A DNA stretch of 16,710 nucleotides from Porphyromonas sp. (GTDB lineage Bacteria; Bacteroidota; Bacteroidia; Bacteroidales; Porphyromonadaceae), in NCBI GenBank assembly GCA_029983505.1, contig JASBZK010000038.1, positions 1 through 16,710 of the forward strand, in the 5' to 3' direction. The notes under the pieces were generated by a model that searched no databases, was not told the origin of the DNA, and was given only the letters and a program-made list of their open reading frames with translations. Of this stretch, positions 1 to 7,242 are shown one piece after another. The first letter of the stretch is position 1. The number at the start of each line of letters is the position of its first letter. Made by a program: the position numbers and the translations under genes.

Positions 1-239
1 TTGCTCTTCACTTCCACTTGGGGAGTGATATTGTCGAGCGCCTGCTTCCAGATCTCGATGGGTGTCTTTTCTTCGTTTGCGAGTTTGTTCTTGACGATAT
101 CGAGTGCCTTATAGAAGATCTCGAAAGAGAGGTTCTTCTTGCCATCGAGCATCATGTGGTTGACGAACTTCGTCACCTTAACGTCGCCGAATACAGGATC
201 CGGAAGGATCTGTCTCTTACTTGGTTTAGCTTTTCTCAT
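1..239 (-). CDS. rpsG: 30S ribosomal protein S7, N-terminal part (runs off the left edge)
   Basis: Small-subunit protein S7 binds the 3' major domain of 16S rRNA, starts assembly of the 30S head and lines the E site. The minus strand reads from an ATG at 239-237 and stays open to the window edge, giving 79 codons of a protein of about 158 residues. The N-terminus MRKAKPSKRQILPDPVFGD, followed by KFVNHMMLDGKK and later PQVEVKSK, is the classic S7 beginning with its rRNA-binding basic patch. There is no Shine-Dalgarno site. The start is preceded by an A/T-rich stretch containing TTTTTAGAGA (minus strand, 255-246), which also occurs just before the rpsL start. The gene follows rpsL in the str operon, but after an unusually long gap. 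fusA would be expected beyond the edge. Identification is secure; the C-terminus is not visible. Confidence 0.95.
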   Translation of the reverse strand, partial: MRKAKPSKRQILPDPVFGDVKVTKFVNHMMLDGKKNLSFEIFYKALDIVKNKLANEEKTPIEIWKQALDNITPQVEVKS

Positions 240-794
240 TTTCTTTCTCTAAAAAGTTGGTCTGCCGCGGCAAATGCTCTCCTGGGGGCCCTTATCCCGC
301 TCAACGATGCACCTGCGCTACTCCTCCGCTTCGAGCGGACAAAGATGAAAGCAGACAGCTTCTACGGATGTTTACTCTGATTAATTTTTGTCGCAACCCT
401 CTTCGATGCAGAGACCGGACGCGACATATACAGGCGGAGTGTGTCCGGGTGTCCCTCTCGGGATGCACCCGCTCCTCGTGTACCGGACTATGGAACCACG
501 GTCAAGCAAAAGCGCGAGACCCGCCGTTTGTCCGAACTGCTTCTCTTCCTTCCCGCCGTCCTCTCGAACGACCCCGTCCGGGCATCCTGCCCTTCTGTTG
601 TGGACGACGGCGGAGATTCATTATGATGGAAATCCGCCGGAATTCCGATACTCTGGCGACGTCACGCTGTTCTTAGTCAGCCTCGACCCCGATTGTGCAG
701 ACACTTAATATAGTCTGCAGTCGCCAGTACTTTTTGATTTAAGCCCTCACAAAAGAGAGCCTACCCTTCTCTCCACGTGGGAGATTCAAGGGTT
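240..794 (-). other. Unusually long rpsL-rpsG intercistronic region
   Basis: This is 555 bp without a convincing gene, between two genes normally separated by roughly 100 bp or less in other bacteria. I see several potential RNA structures: a hairpin just after rpsL (763-793), TGCAGAC pairing with GTCTGCA (696-702/713-719), CGGCGGA pairing with TCCGCCG (608-614/633-639), CGGGTG...CACCCG with a TCCC/GGGA inner stem (446-471), and TCCGCT/AGCGGA with a 3-nt loop (325-339). Open frames on the plus strand here resemble no protein I know and lack a plausible start context. CAAAGATG at 340-347 is one base from a minus-strand -7 element but has no matching -33. In Escherichia coli, S7 represses its own synthesis through the rpsL-rpsG gap. 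A similar leader is possible here but is inference. Confidence 0.6.
763..793 (-). terminator. Hairpin immediately after rpsL (attenuator or processing site)
   Basis: Directly downstream of the rpsL stop, ACCCTT (763-768) pairs with AAGGGT (788-793) and TCTCC (770-774) with GGAGA (780-784) around a 5-nt loop. This gives about 11 bp with a small internal loop. On the minus strand it is followed by AGGCTCTCTTTTG, a poor T-run, so it is more likely a partial terminator, attenuator or mRNA end-protecting stem than a full intrinsic terminator. Read-through to rpsG is expected unless rpsG has its own promoter. Confidence 0.4.
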
Positions 795-1205
795 TTACTT
801 CTTCTTACCCTTAGCGGCAGCTGCTGCCTGACCGGGCTTGGGACGCTTCACGCCATACTTGCTGCGACGCTGGGTACGACCTTGGACGCCGGAAGTATCG
901 AGCGCACCTCTTACGATGTGGTAACGCACACCGGGGAGGTCTTTCACACGACCTCCGCGCACGAGTACGATAGAGTGCTCTTGGAGGTTATGACCTTCAC
1001 CGGGAATGTACGCGTTCACTTCCTTGCCGTTCGTCAGACGCACACGAGCCACCTTACGCATAGCAGAGTTAGGCTTCTTGGGGGTCGTTGTGTACACGCG
1101 CACACAAACGCCGCGACGTTGCGGGCTGGCATCAAGCGCCGGACTCTTGCCTTTCTCGGTAAGGGTTTCGCGACCTTTACGGACTAATTGTTGAATCGTT
1201 GGCAT
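795..1205 (-). CDS. rpsL: 30S ribosomal protein S12
   Basis: S12 sits at the 30S decoding centre, checks codon-anticodon pairing and is the site of classic streptomycin-resistance mutations. The 136-residue product opens MPTIQQLVRKGRE, carries TTTPKKPNSA (residues 39-48) and GEGHNLQEHS, and has RGGRVKDLPGVRYH (83-96). K43, R86, K88 and P91 are all wild type, so this looks like a streptomycin-sensitive allele. D89 is the position that is methylthiolated by RimO in some bacteria. The tail after KYGVKRPKPG is a lysine/alanine extension common in Bacteroidetes and absent from the 124-residue E. coli protein. The ATG at 1205 has no Shine-Dalgarno site and is preceded directly by TTTTTAGAGA. It is the first gene of a leftward str operon with its own promoter near 1.3 kb. 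Confidence 0.98.
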   Translation of the reverse strand: MPTIQQLVRKGRETLTEKGKSPALDASPQRRGVCVRVYTTTPKKPNSAMRKVARVRLTNGKEVNAYIPGEGHNLQEHSIVLVRGGRVKDLPGVRYHIVRGALDTSGVQGRTQRRSKYGVKRPKPGQAAAAAKGKKK

Positions 1206-1303
1206 TCTCTAAAAATAAAAAACTCTTTAGTTCTTATGTTTCTGTATTGTTCCTTTCGCGCTTATTCTCACTCCATTAAGTCGGGACATAACGCTCGGGA
1301 CTG

Positions 1304-1335
1304 CAAAGATACCAAAAGAATATCTATCTCCCAAA
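1304..1335 (-). promoter_or_regulatory. Bacteroidetes-type promoter of the rpsL operon
   Basis: Read on the minus strand, TTTG (1335-1332) and TATCTTTG (1311-1304) match the Bacteroidetes -33 TTTG and -7 TAnnTTTG elements, with a 20-bp spacer. Transcription would begin near 1297-1299, giving a leader of about 92-94 nt that ends in the A/T-rich stretch before the rpsL ATG. Both elements and the spacing fit, so this is the best promoter in the window. The start point itself is inferred. Confidence 0.72.
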
Positions 1336-1396
1336 CAATTTTGAGAACCCTCGATTCAGTAAAAGAGTCACACAATAGAATAATGAATACAAGAGA

Positions 1397-1480
1397 GGTA
1401 CGGGCCGGGAGAGGAGCGAGACACGGACCGAAAAAAGTAAATGGTACGGGGCGGGAGAGGAGCGAGATACGGACCGAAAA
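1397..1480. repeat. Two 38-bp tandem direct repeats with 46-bp period (GTACC/GGACC family)
   Basis: Positions 1397-1434 and 1443-1480 are 38-bp copies differing at only two positions. Each starts GGTACGG, contains GGGAGAGGAGCGAGA and ends ACGGACCGAAAA. The linker between them, AAAGTAAAT, lines up with the A-rich joint seen in related elements at 3568-3595 and 16590-16625. They belong to the dispersed intergenic repeat family described in the findings. Confidence 0.85.
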
Positions 1481-1578
1481 CGACGTCCTACTCCCGGCTG
1501 AAAGTCACTGAGGGACACTTCGGGAAGCCCATTCGTCATTATTTTGTCCGAAACATCCTGTAATTAGCTTTTTTTGAG

Positions 1579-1586
1579 TACCTTTG
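1579..1586 (+). promoter_or_regulatory. Possible -7 element for sppA
   Basis: TACCTTTG is an exact match to the Bacteroidetes -7 consensus TAnnTTTG and would give a leader of about 88 nt before the sppA ATG. I see no good -33 TTTG about 20 bp upstream; the nearest, at 1543-1546, is too far away. This is only a half-match. Confidence 0.38.
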
Positions 1587-1680
1587 GGTGTGATAGTTTA
1601 TTTCGGACTATTTCGAGAGCCAATTACGGCACGGGACATTAAGACAACAAATATCTGAAAGAACAGAGCAAGATACCCCT

Positions 1681-3501
1681 ATGAAAGATTTCCTCAAAAT
1701 CGTCTTCGGATCATGCCTCGGCGTCATCATCGCGAGCGTCGTCACTATGATCATCTTCTTCTCCGTCTTGGGTAGCGCGGTGAGCAGTCTCACAAGCTCG
1801 TTTTCGCGTAGTGGCGACAAGACTGCCACAGTGGAAGAAGGCAGCGTCCTTCTCCTCGACCTCCAAGGCGACCTCAATGACCAGAAAGTCGTGGACTACT
1901 CCGAGTTTTACAGCTTCGGGGATTCAGAAGAAAAAAACTACACGCTCCCAGAGGTCTTGAAGGCTCTGGAAGTAGCAAAGACCGATCCGGACATTTCCGC
2001 AGTGGTTCTGCGTCTCGATAAAGCCTCGTTCGGTTTCGCAAGTGCAAAAGAAATCCGCGATGCACTCCTGAATGTGGGCAAGCCCATTTATGCCTACTCC
2101 GACCTCGCGTATCTCTACGGCAACTACTACCTCAGTTCCGTCGCCGACAAAATCTATGCAAATCCCGAAACGGTCTTCGGCATCTACGGTCTCTCCTCCA
2201 CCGTTCTTTTCAAAAAAGGATTCTTGGAAAAAATAGGCATCCGCAATCAAATCTTCAAGGTGGGGACTTTTAAAGGAGCCGTAGAACCCTATACGCGTGA
2301 CGACCTCAGTGCTGAGAACCGCTATCAGATCCGGACTTACCTTGACGGACTCTGGGACGGCACCAAAGAGGAAATCGCAGCCTCACGAGGCGTCTCCGTC
2401 GAGTCAATTCAGGCGTTTGCGGACAGTGCATTCTTTCTGAGTAAGACCACCAAAGCCGTCGAATGCGGACTCGCGGATTCGCTTGTGTACCGTACCGACA
2501 TCGAAAAGGTTCTCGCCTCCGAGATCTACGGAGATCCTGACGAGGAAATCAATTACGTGAGGGTCGGTGATGTTCTGCCCCTGTATGAAGAAGGAAACTC
2601 CGATAACCAGATAGCCATTGTCTACGCCGAAGGCAACATCGTGGATATGGAACCCGGTAAGGACAACCCCTTTGCACCCAATACCGCCCAAATCGACTAC
2701 CGCATCGCAGAAGAACTGCACAACCTCATCGATGACGAAGACGTAAAAGCAGTCGTCCTTCGCGTGAACTCAGGTGGCGGATCCGCCCGTATGTCCGAAC
2801 TCATCAATAGAGAAGTGGTGGCGCTCAAAGCGGTTAAGCCAGTGGTCGTATCTATGGGCAATGTGGCCGCGTCCGGAGGCTACTACATCTCCTCCAACGC
2901 CAGCAAGATATTGGCAGAGCCCTACACCCTCACCGGTTCCATCGGCATCTTCGGCATCATCCCCGAGGCTTCCGGATTGGTCAAGAAGCTCGCGCTCACA
3001 TCCGAAACGGTAAAAACGGCAGAATATGCCGACTTCGGCTCACCTATGCGCCCCCTGACGGATAGTGAAAAAGTCATCCTTCAGAATTACATCAACAAAG
3101 GCTATGACACCTTCATCACCCGTGTCTCCGAGGGCAGAGGCATCACCAAAGCCATGGTCGACTCCGTCGGTCAGGGCAGGGTATGGCTCGGGAAAGATGC
3201 CCTTGAACGCAAACTCGTGGACAAGATCGGCGGTCTCGGCGATGCCGTCACCGAAGCGGCCCGCCTTGCAGAGCTTGACGAGTACACGGTGAGGGACGTC
3301 ACGCAGACGAAGGACTTCTTTGACGAATTCAAGAACCTCTTCGGTATGGGTATGTCCGTCCGTGCCATGATCTCCGGCAAAGACCCCGAAGTCTTTGTCC
3401 GCGAACGCATCGAGTACGAGCTCCGTACCCGTAGTGGCATTATGGCCGTCCCCTTAGAGCGTCTTGATGCAGTTAGGATGGATGTCCCATCGCCCCTCTG
3501 A
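1681..3501 (+). CDS. sppA: Signal peptide peptidase SppA, 67-kDa type (protease IV)
   Basis: This is a membrane-anchored serine protease that degrades signal peptides released after export, with its active site outside the cytoplasm. The 606-residue length fits the tandem-domain (67K) class. One N-terminal membrane helix spans about residues 6-32. Two ClpP/crotonase-like S49 domains follow. The first carries the general-base lysine in GTFKGAVEPYTR (K198). The second carries the nucleophile in GNVAASGGYYIS (S398), preceded by the VNSGGGS strand-turn (362-368) of the fold. These match K209 and S409 of the E. coli enzyme. The start at 1681 places the membrane helix right at the N-terminus, and there is no Shine-Dalgarno site. 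lpxK follows 147 bp downstream, an adjacency I recall from other Bacteroidales. The domain and catalytic assignment is secure. Confidence 0.96.
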   Translation: MKDFLKIVFGSCLGVIIASVVTMIIFFSVLGSAVSSLTSSFSRSGDKTATVEEGSVLLLDLQGDLNDQKVVDYSEFYSFGDSEEKNYTLPEVLKALEVAKTDPDISAVVLRLDKASFGFASAKEIRDALLNVGKPIYAYSDLAYLYGNYYLSSVADKIYANPETVFGIYGLSSTVLFKKGFLEKIGIRNQIFKVGTFKGAVEPYTRDDLSAENRYQIRTYLDGLWDGTKEEIAASRGVSVESIQAFADSAFFLSKTTKAVECGLADSLVYRTDIEKVLASEIYGDPDEEINYVRVGDVLPLYEEGNSDNQIAIVYAEGNIVDMEPGKDNPFAPNTAQIDYRIAEELHNLIDDEDVKAVVLRVNSGGGSARMSELINREVVALKAVKPVVVSMGNVAASGGYYISSNASKILAEPYTLTGSIGIFGIIPEASGLVKKLALTSETVKTAEYADFGSPMRPLTDSEKVILQNYINKGYDTFITRVSEGRGITKAMVDSVGQGRVWLGKDALERKLVDKIGGLGDAVTEAARLAELDEYTVRDVTQTKDFFDEFKNLFGMGMSVRAMISGKDPEVFVRERIEYELRTRSGIMAVPLERLDAVRMDVPSPL

Positions 3502-3516
3502 CAGGCGGGAATTTTT
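3485..3516 (+). terminator. Possible weak intrinsic terminator at the end of sppA
   Basis: TCCC (3485-3488) can pair with GGGA (3507-3510), and GCC (3492-3494) with GGC (3504-3506), followed by ATTTTT. The stem is short, bulged and overlaps the last sppA codons. It may only attenuate transcription into lpxK. Confidence 0.35.
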
Positions 3517-3595
3517 GGTCGTACCGAGACGAACTCCCGGGTCTGACCGGGCTTCCGGTTTCACTCGGACCTAAAAGAAAAGTTTGGTACGTACC
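3512..3595. repeat. Dispersed GTACC/GGACC element, sppA-lpxK copy
   Basis: This element contains CGTACCGAG (3520-3528), a CCCGG/CCGGG hairpin (3536-3540/3547-3551), CTCGGACCTAAAAG (3564-3577) and the palindrome GGTACGTACC (3586-3595). CCGAG near 3528 can pair with CTCGG at 3564, enclosing the inner hairpin. The stretch GACC-(15 A/G-rich bases ending AAGTTTG)-GTACGTACC closely parallels 16596-16625. It lies between two co-directional genes and encodes nothing recognisable. Confidence 0.65.
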
Positions 3596-3648
3596 CCGCC
3601 TCAGCCACCTATCAGATCACACTCGGACACTGCAGACAGATTGATTAA

Positions 3649-4734
3649 GTGAGCGACAAAAAGCAAAAGAATTTTCTCCTCCGGGTGCCGGCTTTTTTCT
3701 ACGGCATAGGCACCCGGTTGAGGAACTTTGCTTTTGACACCAAGATGCTGAGCTCGTCCTGCAGCTCCATCCCGACCATCTGCGTCGGCAATCTGAGTGC
3801 CGGAGGGACGGGGAAGACCCCTCATGTGGAGCTTCTTGTCGAGCTTTTGCGGAAAGAGTACCGGGTCGCCGTCCTCACCCGCGGCTACGGGCGCAAGACC
3901 AAGCAGCCCATCATCGCCTCCGCCAAAGATACACCCGACACGATAGGGGATGAGCCGTACCAGATCTTTCGGAAGTTTCCCGACGTGATGCTCTACGTCG
4001 ACGGAGACAGACGGAGGGCACTCACCGCGATGGAGGCGATGCCCGATGATCTGAGACCGGACGTGGTGATTATGGACGACGGGTTCCAGCACCGCTACAT
4101 CACGCCGACATTCTCCATCCTCCTTACCCCGTTCGACAAGCCCTACTACGAAGACTCCCTCCTCCCCTATGGGACGCTTCGGGAGCCGGCGTCCGGACAC
4201 CGCCGTGCAGACAGCGTCATCGTCACGCGTACCCCCAAAGACCTCACTGCATTCGCCGTCAAGACGACCATCCTGAACCTCGAGCTCCTCGACTACCAGG
4301 AGGTCTATTTCAGCCGGGTCATCTACGCCCGCCCCGAGCTGCTTTTCGCCAAGACGCCCACTCCGGATCGCTCGCTACTCTCCTCGTCGGAAGTGCTGCC
4401 ACTTGCGGGCATAGCGGATCCGAAGCCGTTTTTGGACAAAATAAGGAGCAGCTTCCCTAAGGCAAGCGAAGCGATCCTCTACCCCGATCACCACGCCTTT
4501 GTGGAAAAAGACCTCGAGCGCATCTCAAGCGAGCTCTCCAAGAATCCGAAGCTCCAACTCCTCACCACCGAAAAAGACTCCGTCCGCCTACTCAAGTGGG
4601 AGACCTGGCTGCCCGAAGAGGTCAGGAAACGCATCTGGTATCTCCCCATCAAAGTGTACCTATCTCCGGACAATCTCTCCAAGCTGATGTCCCGGGCACG
4701 CCGGGCGATACGGGACAATACGCTCCATTACTAA
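3649..4734 (+). CDS. lpxK: Tetraacyldisaccharide 4'-kinase
   Basis: LpxK uses ATP to phosphorylate the 4' position of the lipid A disaccharide precursor at the inner face of the cytoplasmic membrane, making lipid IVA. The 361-residue length is typical for Bacteroidetes. The modified P-loop VGNLSAGGTGKTPH (GGTGKT, residues 52-57) and the motif DDGFQHR (143-149) are the family signatures. The start is GTG at 3649. The codon just before it in frame (3646-3648) is TAA, and the next methionine would remove the N-terminal membrane-associating segment RVPAFFYGIGTRLRN that the family needs, so GTG is the only sensible start. There is no Shine-Dalgarno site. dut follows 19 bp downstream and is probably co-transcribed. 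Confidence 0.95.
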   Translation: MSDKKQKNFLLRVPAFFYGIGTRLRNFAFDTKMLSSSCSSIPTICVGNLSAGGTGKTPHVELLVELLRKEYRVAVLTRGYGRKTKQPIIASAKDTPDTIGDEPYQIFRKFPDVMLYVDGDRRRALTAMEAMPDDLRPDVVIMDDGFQHRYITPTFSILLTPFDKPYYEDSLLPYGTLREPASGHRRADSVIVTRTPKDLTAFAVKTTILNLELLDYQEVYFSRVIYARPELLFAKTPTPDRSLLSSSEVLPLAGIADPKPFLDKIRSSFPKASEAILYPDHHAFVEKDLERISSELSKNPKLQLLTTEKDSVRLLKWETWLPEEVRKRIWYLPIKVYLSPDNLSKLMSRARRAIRDNTLHY

Positions 4735-4753
4735 CAGACACCCTCCCCGCATT

Positions 4754-5209
4754 ATGCCTACATCCAAGCAGGTACCCCTTAAACTCATCAATAGGAGCGA
4801 TAACCCTATGCCCGCTTACGCAACCCCCCTCTCTGCGGGTCTTGACCTCAGGGCTTATCTGCCCGAAGGAGCCGTCACGCTCAAGCCCTTAGAGAGAAAG
4901 ATGATCCCCACGGGGCTTTTTATGGAACTGCCCGAAGGGTACGAAGCGCAAGTGAGGCCCCGCAGCGGCCTCGCCATCAAGCACGGCATCACGGTCATCA
5001 ACAGCCCCGGCACCATCGACGCCGACTACCGCGGGGAGGTCTGTGTCCTCCTCGTCAATCTCTCGGACACTCCTTTCGAGATCCGGAGCGGCGAACGCAT
5101 CGCCCAGATGGTGATCGCCTCTTTTGCGCAAGCCGACATAGTCTCCGTCACGTCGCTCACGGAGACGGAACGCGGCACAGGCGGGTTTGGACACACGGGC
5201 AAGAACTAA
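4754..5209 (+). CDS. dut: dUTP diphosphatase (dUTPase)
   Basis: This enzyme hydrolyses dUTP to dUMP and pyrophosphate, which supplies the dTMP precursor and keeps uracil out of DNA. It works as a homotrimer in the cytoplasm. The 151-residue protein shows all five family motifs in order: SAGLDLRA (27-34), RPRSGLA (68-74), GTIDADYRGEV (86-96) with catalytic D89, ERIAQMVI, and the flexible C-terminal arm RGTGGFGHTG (140-149) that closes over the nucleotide. ATG at 4754 gives the normal N-terminus. It lies 19 bp after lpxK with no promoter visible between them, so the two likely share a transcript although their functions are unrelated. Confidence 0.97.
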   Translation: MPTSKQVPLKLINRSDNPMPAYATPLSAGLDLRAYLPEGAVTLKPLERKMIPTGLFMELPEGYEAQVRPRSGLAIKHGITVINSPGTIDADYRGEVCVLLVNLSDTPFEIRSGERIAQMVIASFAQADIVSVTSLTETERGTGGFGHTGKN

Positions 5210-5276
5210 CCCGAGTTTGGAATTGTTTTTGCAGGAGAGGAGTAGTAAGTCTAATGAAAGAATAGAGCAACATATA

Positions 5277-5873
5277 ATGGTAGAAAAAGACAAACACCTG
5301 TCCGGCGAGGACCGGGACATCGAAAACGAAGCAGCAGCAGAGACCGAAGAAAAAGCAGAAGACACCAAGACAGAGGACGTCAGGGAGCCCGCACCCGACG
5401 CGGAGGGAGAAGAGGAGGAAGACACGGAAGCGCTCCTCATCCAACGACTTTCCGAGCTCGAAGACGCCCACTTGCGTCTGAGGGCAGAGTATGACAATTA
5501 CCGCAAACGCACCCTCAAAGAGAAGAGCGACCTCCTCAAGTATGCCGCCGAGAAAGTAGTCGTCGATTTCCTCGAAGTCCTCGACGACTTCGACAGGGCG
5601 CTCGAAAGCCTCCCCTCCGAAGATGAGGGAAATGCGGAGACACGTCGCGGCATCGAGCTCATTAGGGACAAGATGATTGCCAAGCTCCGCGGTCAGGGGG
5701 TCAAAGAGATGAGTGTCATCGGAGAGCCCTTTGATGCAGACGCACACGAAGCCATCGCCATGGTGCCGGCTCCCGATCCGGACAAGAAGGGCAAAGTCAT
5801 CGACTGTGTCCAGAAGGGCTACACCCTTTCCGACAAAGTCATCCGCCACCCCAAAGTGGTGGTAGGTCAGTGA
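5277..5873 (+). CDS. grpE: Nucleotide exchange factor GrpE
   Basis: GrpE releases ADP from the Hsp70 chaperone DnaK and so resets the chaperone cycle run with DnaJ. The 198-residue product has a long, strongly acidic, low-complexity N-terminus (about 1-50), then a predicted coiled coil of RLSELEDAHLRLRAEYDNYRKR type (about 50-95). After that come VLDDFDRALE (101-110) and the C-terminal beta head with FDADAHEAIAMVPAPD (152-167) and the family-ending GYTLSDKVIRHPKVVVG. The frame stays open upstream into dut, but the ATG at 5277 fits the family length and leaves a 67-bp spacer. An AGGAGAGGAG run at about 5233-5242 is too far upstream to act as its ribosome-binding site. dnaJ follows in the same direction; dnaK and hrcA are not in the window. 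Confidence 0.95.
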   Translation: MVEKDKHLSGEDRDIENEAAAETEEKAEDTKTEDVREPAPDAEGEEEEDTEALLIQRLSELEDAHLRLRAEYDNYRKRTLKEKSDLLKYAAEKVVVDFLEVLDDFDRALESLPSEDEGNAETRRGIELIRDKMIAKLRGQGVKEMSVIGEPFDADAHEAIAMVPAPDPDKKGKVIDCVQKGYTLSDKVIRHPKVVVGQ

Positions 5874-5915
5874 CGGTGTTGCGGCGATAAGTCAAGCGTT
5901 GAAAGAAAAGAGACC

Positions 5916-5993
5916 CGTACCGAGCGCATATCGAGATACGGACCTAAATCGGTCGGAGACACAGACCGGGCGTAATTTTTGGTACAGACCGAA
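5916..5993. repeat. Dispersed GTACC/GGACC element, grpE-dnaJ copy
   Basis: In the 176-bp grpE-dnaJ gap, CGTACCGAG (5916-5924), GAGATACGGACC (5933-5944), ACAGACCGGG and GGTACAGACC (5981-5990) occur within 80 bp. The same strings recur in other intergenic regions of this window. TAATTTTTG at 5973-5981 resembles a -7 element with one extra T and could be a dnaJ promoter, but no -33 is evident. Confidence 0.65.
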
Positions 5994-6037
5994 ATTTTTC
6001 GGCACACATAGGGGGAGAATCATTCGAGAGACAGAAT

Positions 6038-6043
6038 AAGGAG
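6038..6043 (+). promoter_or_regulatory. Shine-Dalgarno-like site of dnaJ
   Basis: AAGGAG lies 6 nt before the dnaJ ATG, which is ideal spacing. It stands out because nearly every other gene here lacks such a site, as is normal for Bacteroidetes, where the anti-Shine-Dalgarno end of 16S rRNA is reported to be occluded. Its presence supports the start at 6050. Confidence 0.55.
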
Positions 6044-6049
6044 TCAAAG

Positions 6050-7216
6050 ATGGCAGAAAAGAGAGATTATTACGAGGTGCTCGGCGTTACGAAAAGCGCC
6101 ACACCCGAAGAAATAAAAAAAGCCTACCGCAAGACGGCGCTGAAGTATCACCCGGACAAAAATCCGGGCGACAAGGTTGCGGAGGAGAAGTTCAAAGAAG
6201 CAGCAGAGGCCTACAATGTACTCTCCGATCCGGACAAGAAGGCGCGGTACGACCAGTTCGGACACGCCGGCGTGGATCCGAATATGGGCGGAGGCGGCTT
6301 CGGCGGAGGCGGCATGACGATGGACGACATCTTCCGTCAGTTCGGCGACGTATTCGGCGGCTTTGGAGGATTCGGTGGCTTCGGCGGTTTTGGCGGATCC
6401 TCCGGCGGATATGCGCAGAGGGGAAGCAATCTCCGCATCCGCGTGAAGGTCTCCCTCCAAGACATACTCAAAGGAGTGGACAAGACCGTGAAAGTCCGCA
6501 AAGACATCCGGTGTCGTCACTGTGGTGGCACGGGAGCAGAGTCCGGCTCTTCGCCCGAGACCTGCCCCACCTGCCACGGATCCGGCACCGTCATCCGCAC
6601 CCAGGAGAGCATCTTCGGTCGGATGCAGACCCAGACCGTCTGCCCTACGTGCGGCGGCTCCGGCAAAGTCATCAAGAATAAGTGCAGGATCTGCGGCGGC
6701 AGCGGACTCGAAAAAGGGGAAGAGCAGATTACGTTTCACGTGCCGGCAGGTGTCGCCGAGGGGATGCAGCTCACGGTTCGCGACAAGGGTAATGCGGGCG
6801 AAAACGGAGCTCCGAACGGTGATCTCCTCGTACTCTTCGAGGAAGAAAAAGACCCCCGCTTCATCCGCAACGACCAGGACATCATCTACCCGCTCCTACT
6901 TCCCGTCTCTACCGTGATCTTGGGCGGGAAAGTGGAAGTCCCCACGCTTGAGGGAAAAGTCCGCCTCACGATAGACCCGGGCACGCAGCCGGGAAAAATC
7001 CTCCGCTTACGCAATAAAGGACTGCCGTCCACACGTGGCGTGGGACGCGGTGACGAACTTATTTCCGTCCAAGTCCACATCCCCAAGAACCTCACAGGCG
7101 AAGGGCTTAAGCTGGCCAAAGCGATGGAGTCCGACACTTCGTTCCGCCCGAGCGAAAGAGATCTTGAGACCTTTACTCGGGAGCAGAGGGCGAAGTTTGA
7201 CCGCTACGACGACTGA
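6050..7216 (+). CDS. dnaJ: Chaperone protein DnaJ (Hsp40, class A)
   Basis: DnaJ delivers unfolded clients to DnaK and stimulates its ATPase. The 388-residue protein has the full class A layout. The J domain (about 5-70) carries HPD at 34-36. A long Gly/Phe-rich linker with repeated GGFGG units spans about 80-125. The zinc-binding region has four CxxCxGxG repeats starting at C155, C172, C198 and C212. Two beta-barrel substrate-binding domains and a dimerisation tail follow. No residue of the zinc or HPD motifs is missing. It lies downstream of grpE across a 176-bp gap holding repeats, so it may have its own promoter. I found no CIRCE-like inverted repeat, so HrcA control is not supported by the sequence. 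A strong terminator follows. Confidence 0.97.
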   Translation: MAEKRDYYEVLGVTKSATPEEIKKAYRKTALKYHPDKNPGDKVAEEKFKEAAEAYNVLSDPDKKARYDQFGHAGVDPNMGGGGFGGGGMTMDDIFRQFGDVFGGFGGFGGFGGFGGSSGGYAQRGSNLRIRVKVSLQDILKGVDKTVKVRKDIRCRHCGGTGAESGSSPETCPTCHGSGTVIRTQESIFGRMQTQTVCPTCGGSGKVIKNKCRICGGSGLEKGEEQITFHVPAGVAEGMQLTVRDKGNAGENGAPNGDLLVLFEEEKDPRFIRNDQDIIYPLLLPVSTVILGGKVEVPTLEGKVRLTIDPGTQPGKILRLRNKGLPSTRGVGRGDELISVQVHIPKNLTGEGLKLAKAMESDTSFRPSERDLETFTREQRAKFDRYDD

Positions 7217-7242
7217 CCCCACACAAGATTCTGACCCTCATA

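Larger units (their letters stand above)
1206..1680. other. Divergent intergenic region between rpsL and sppA
   Basis: 475 bp separate the leftward str operon from the rightward sppA gene. The region holds the rpsL promoter (1304-1335), a pair of 38-bp direct repeats (1397-1480), and a possible sppA -7 element (1579-1586). Short open frames across it show no recognisable protein, and I call no gene here. Confidence 0.8.

Noticed and set aside
257..708. Overlapping plus-strand open frames in the rpsL-rpsG gap
   Set aside because: They are cysteine/arginine/proline-rich translations without a family match or start signal, and they oppose the operon direction.
795..1205. Streptomycin-resistance allele of rpsL
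   Set aside because: K43, R86, K88 and P91 are all the wild-type residues.
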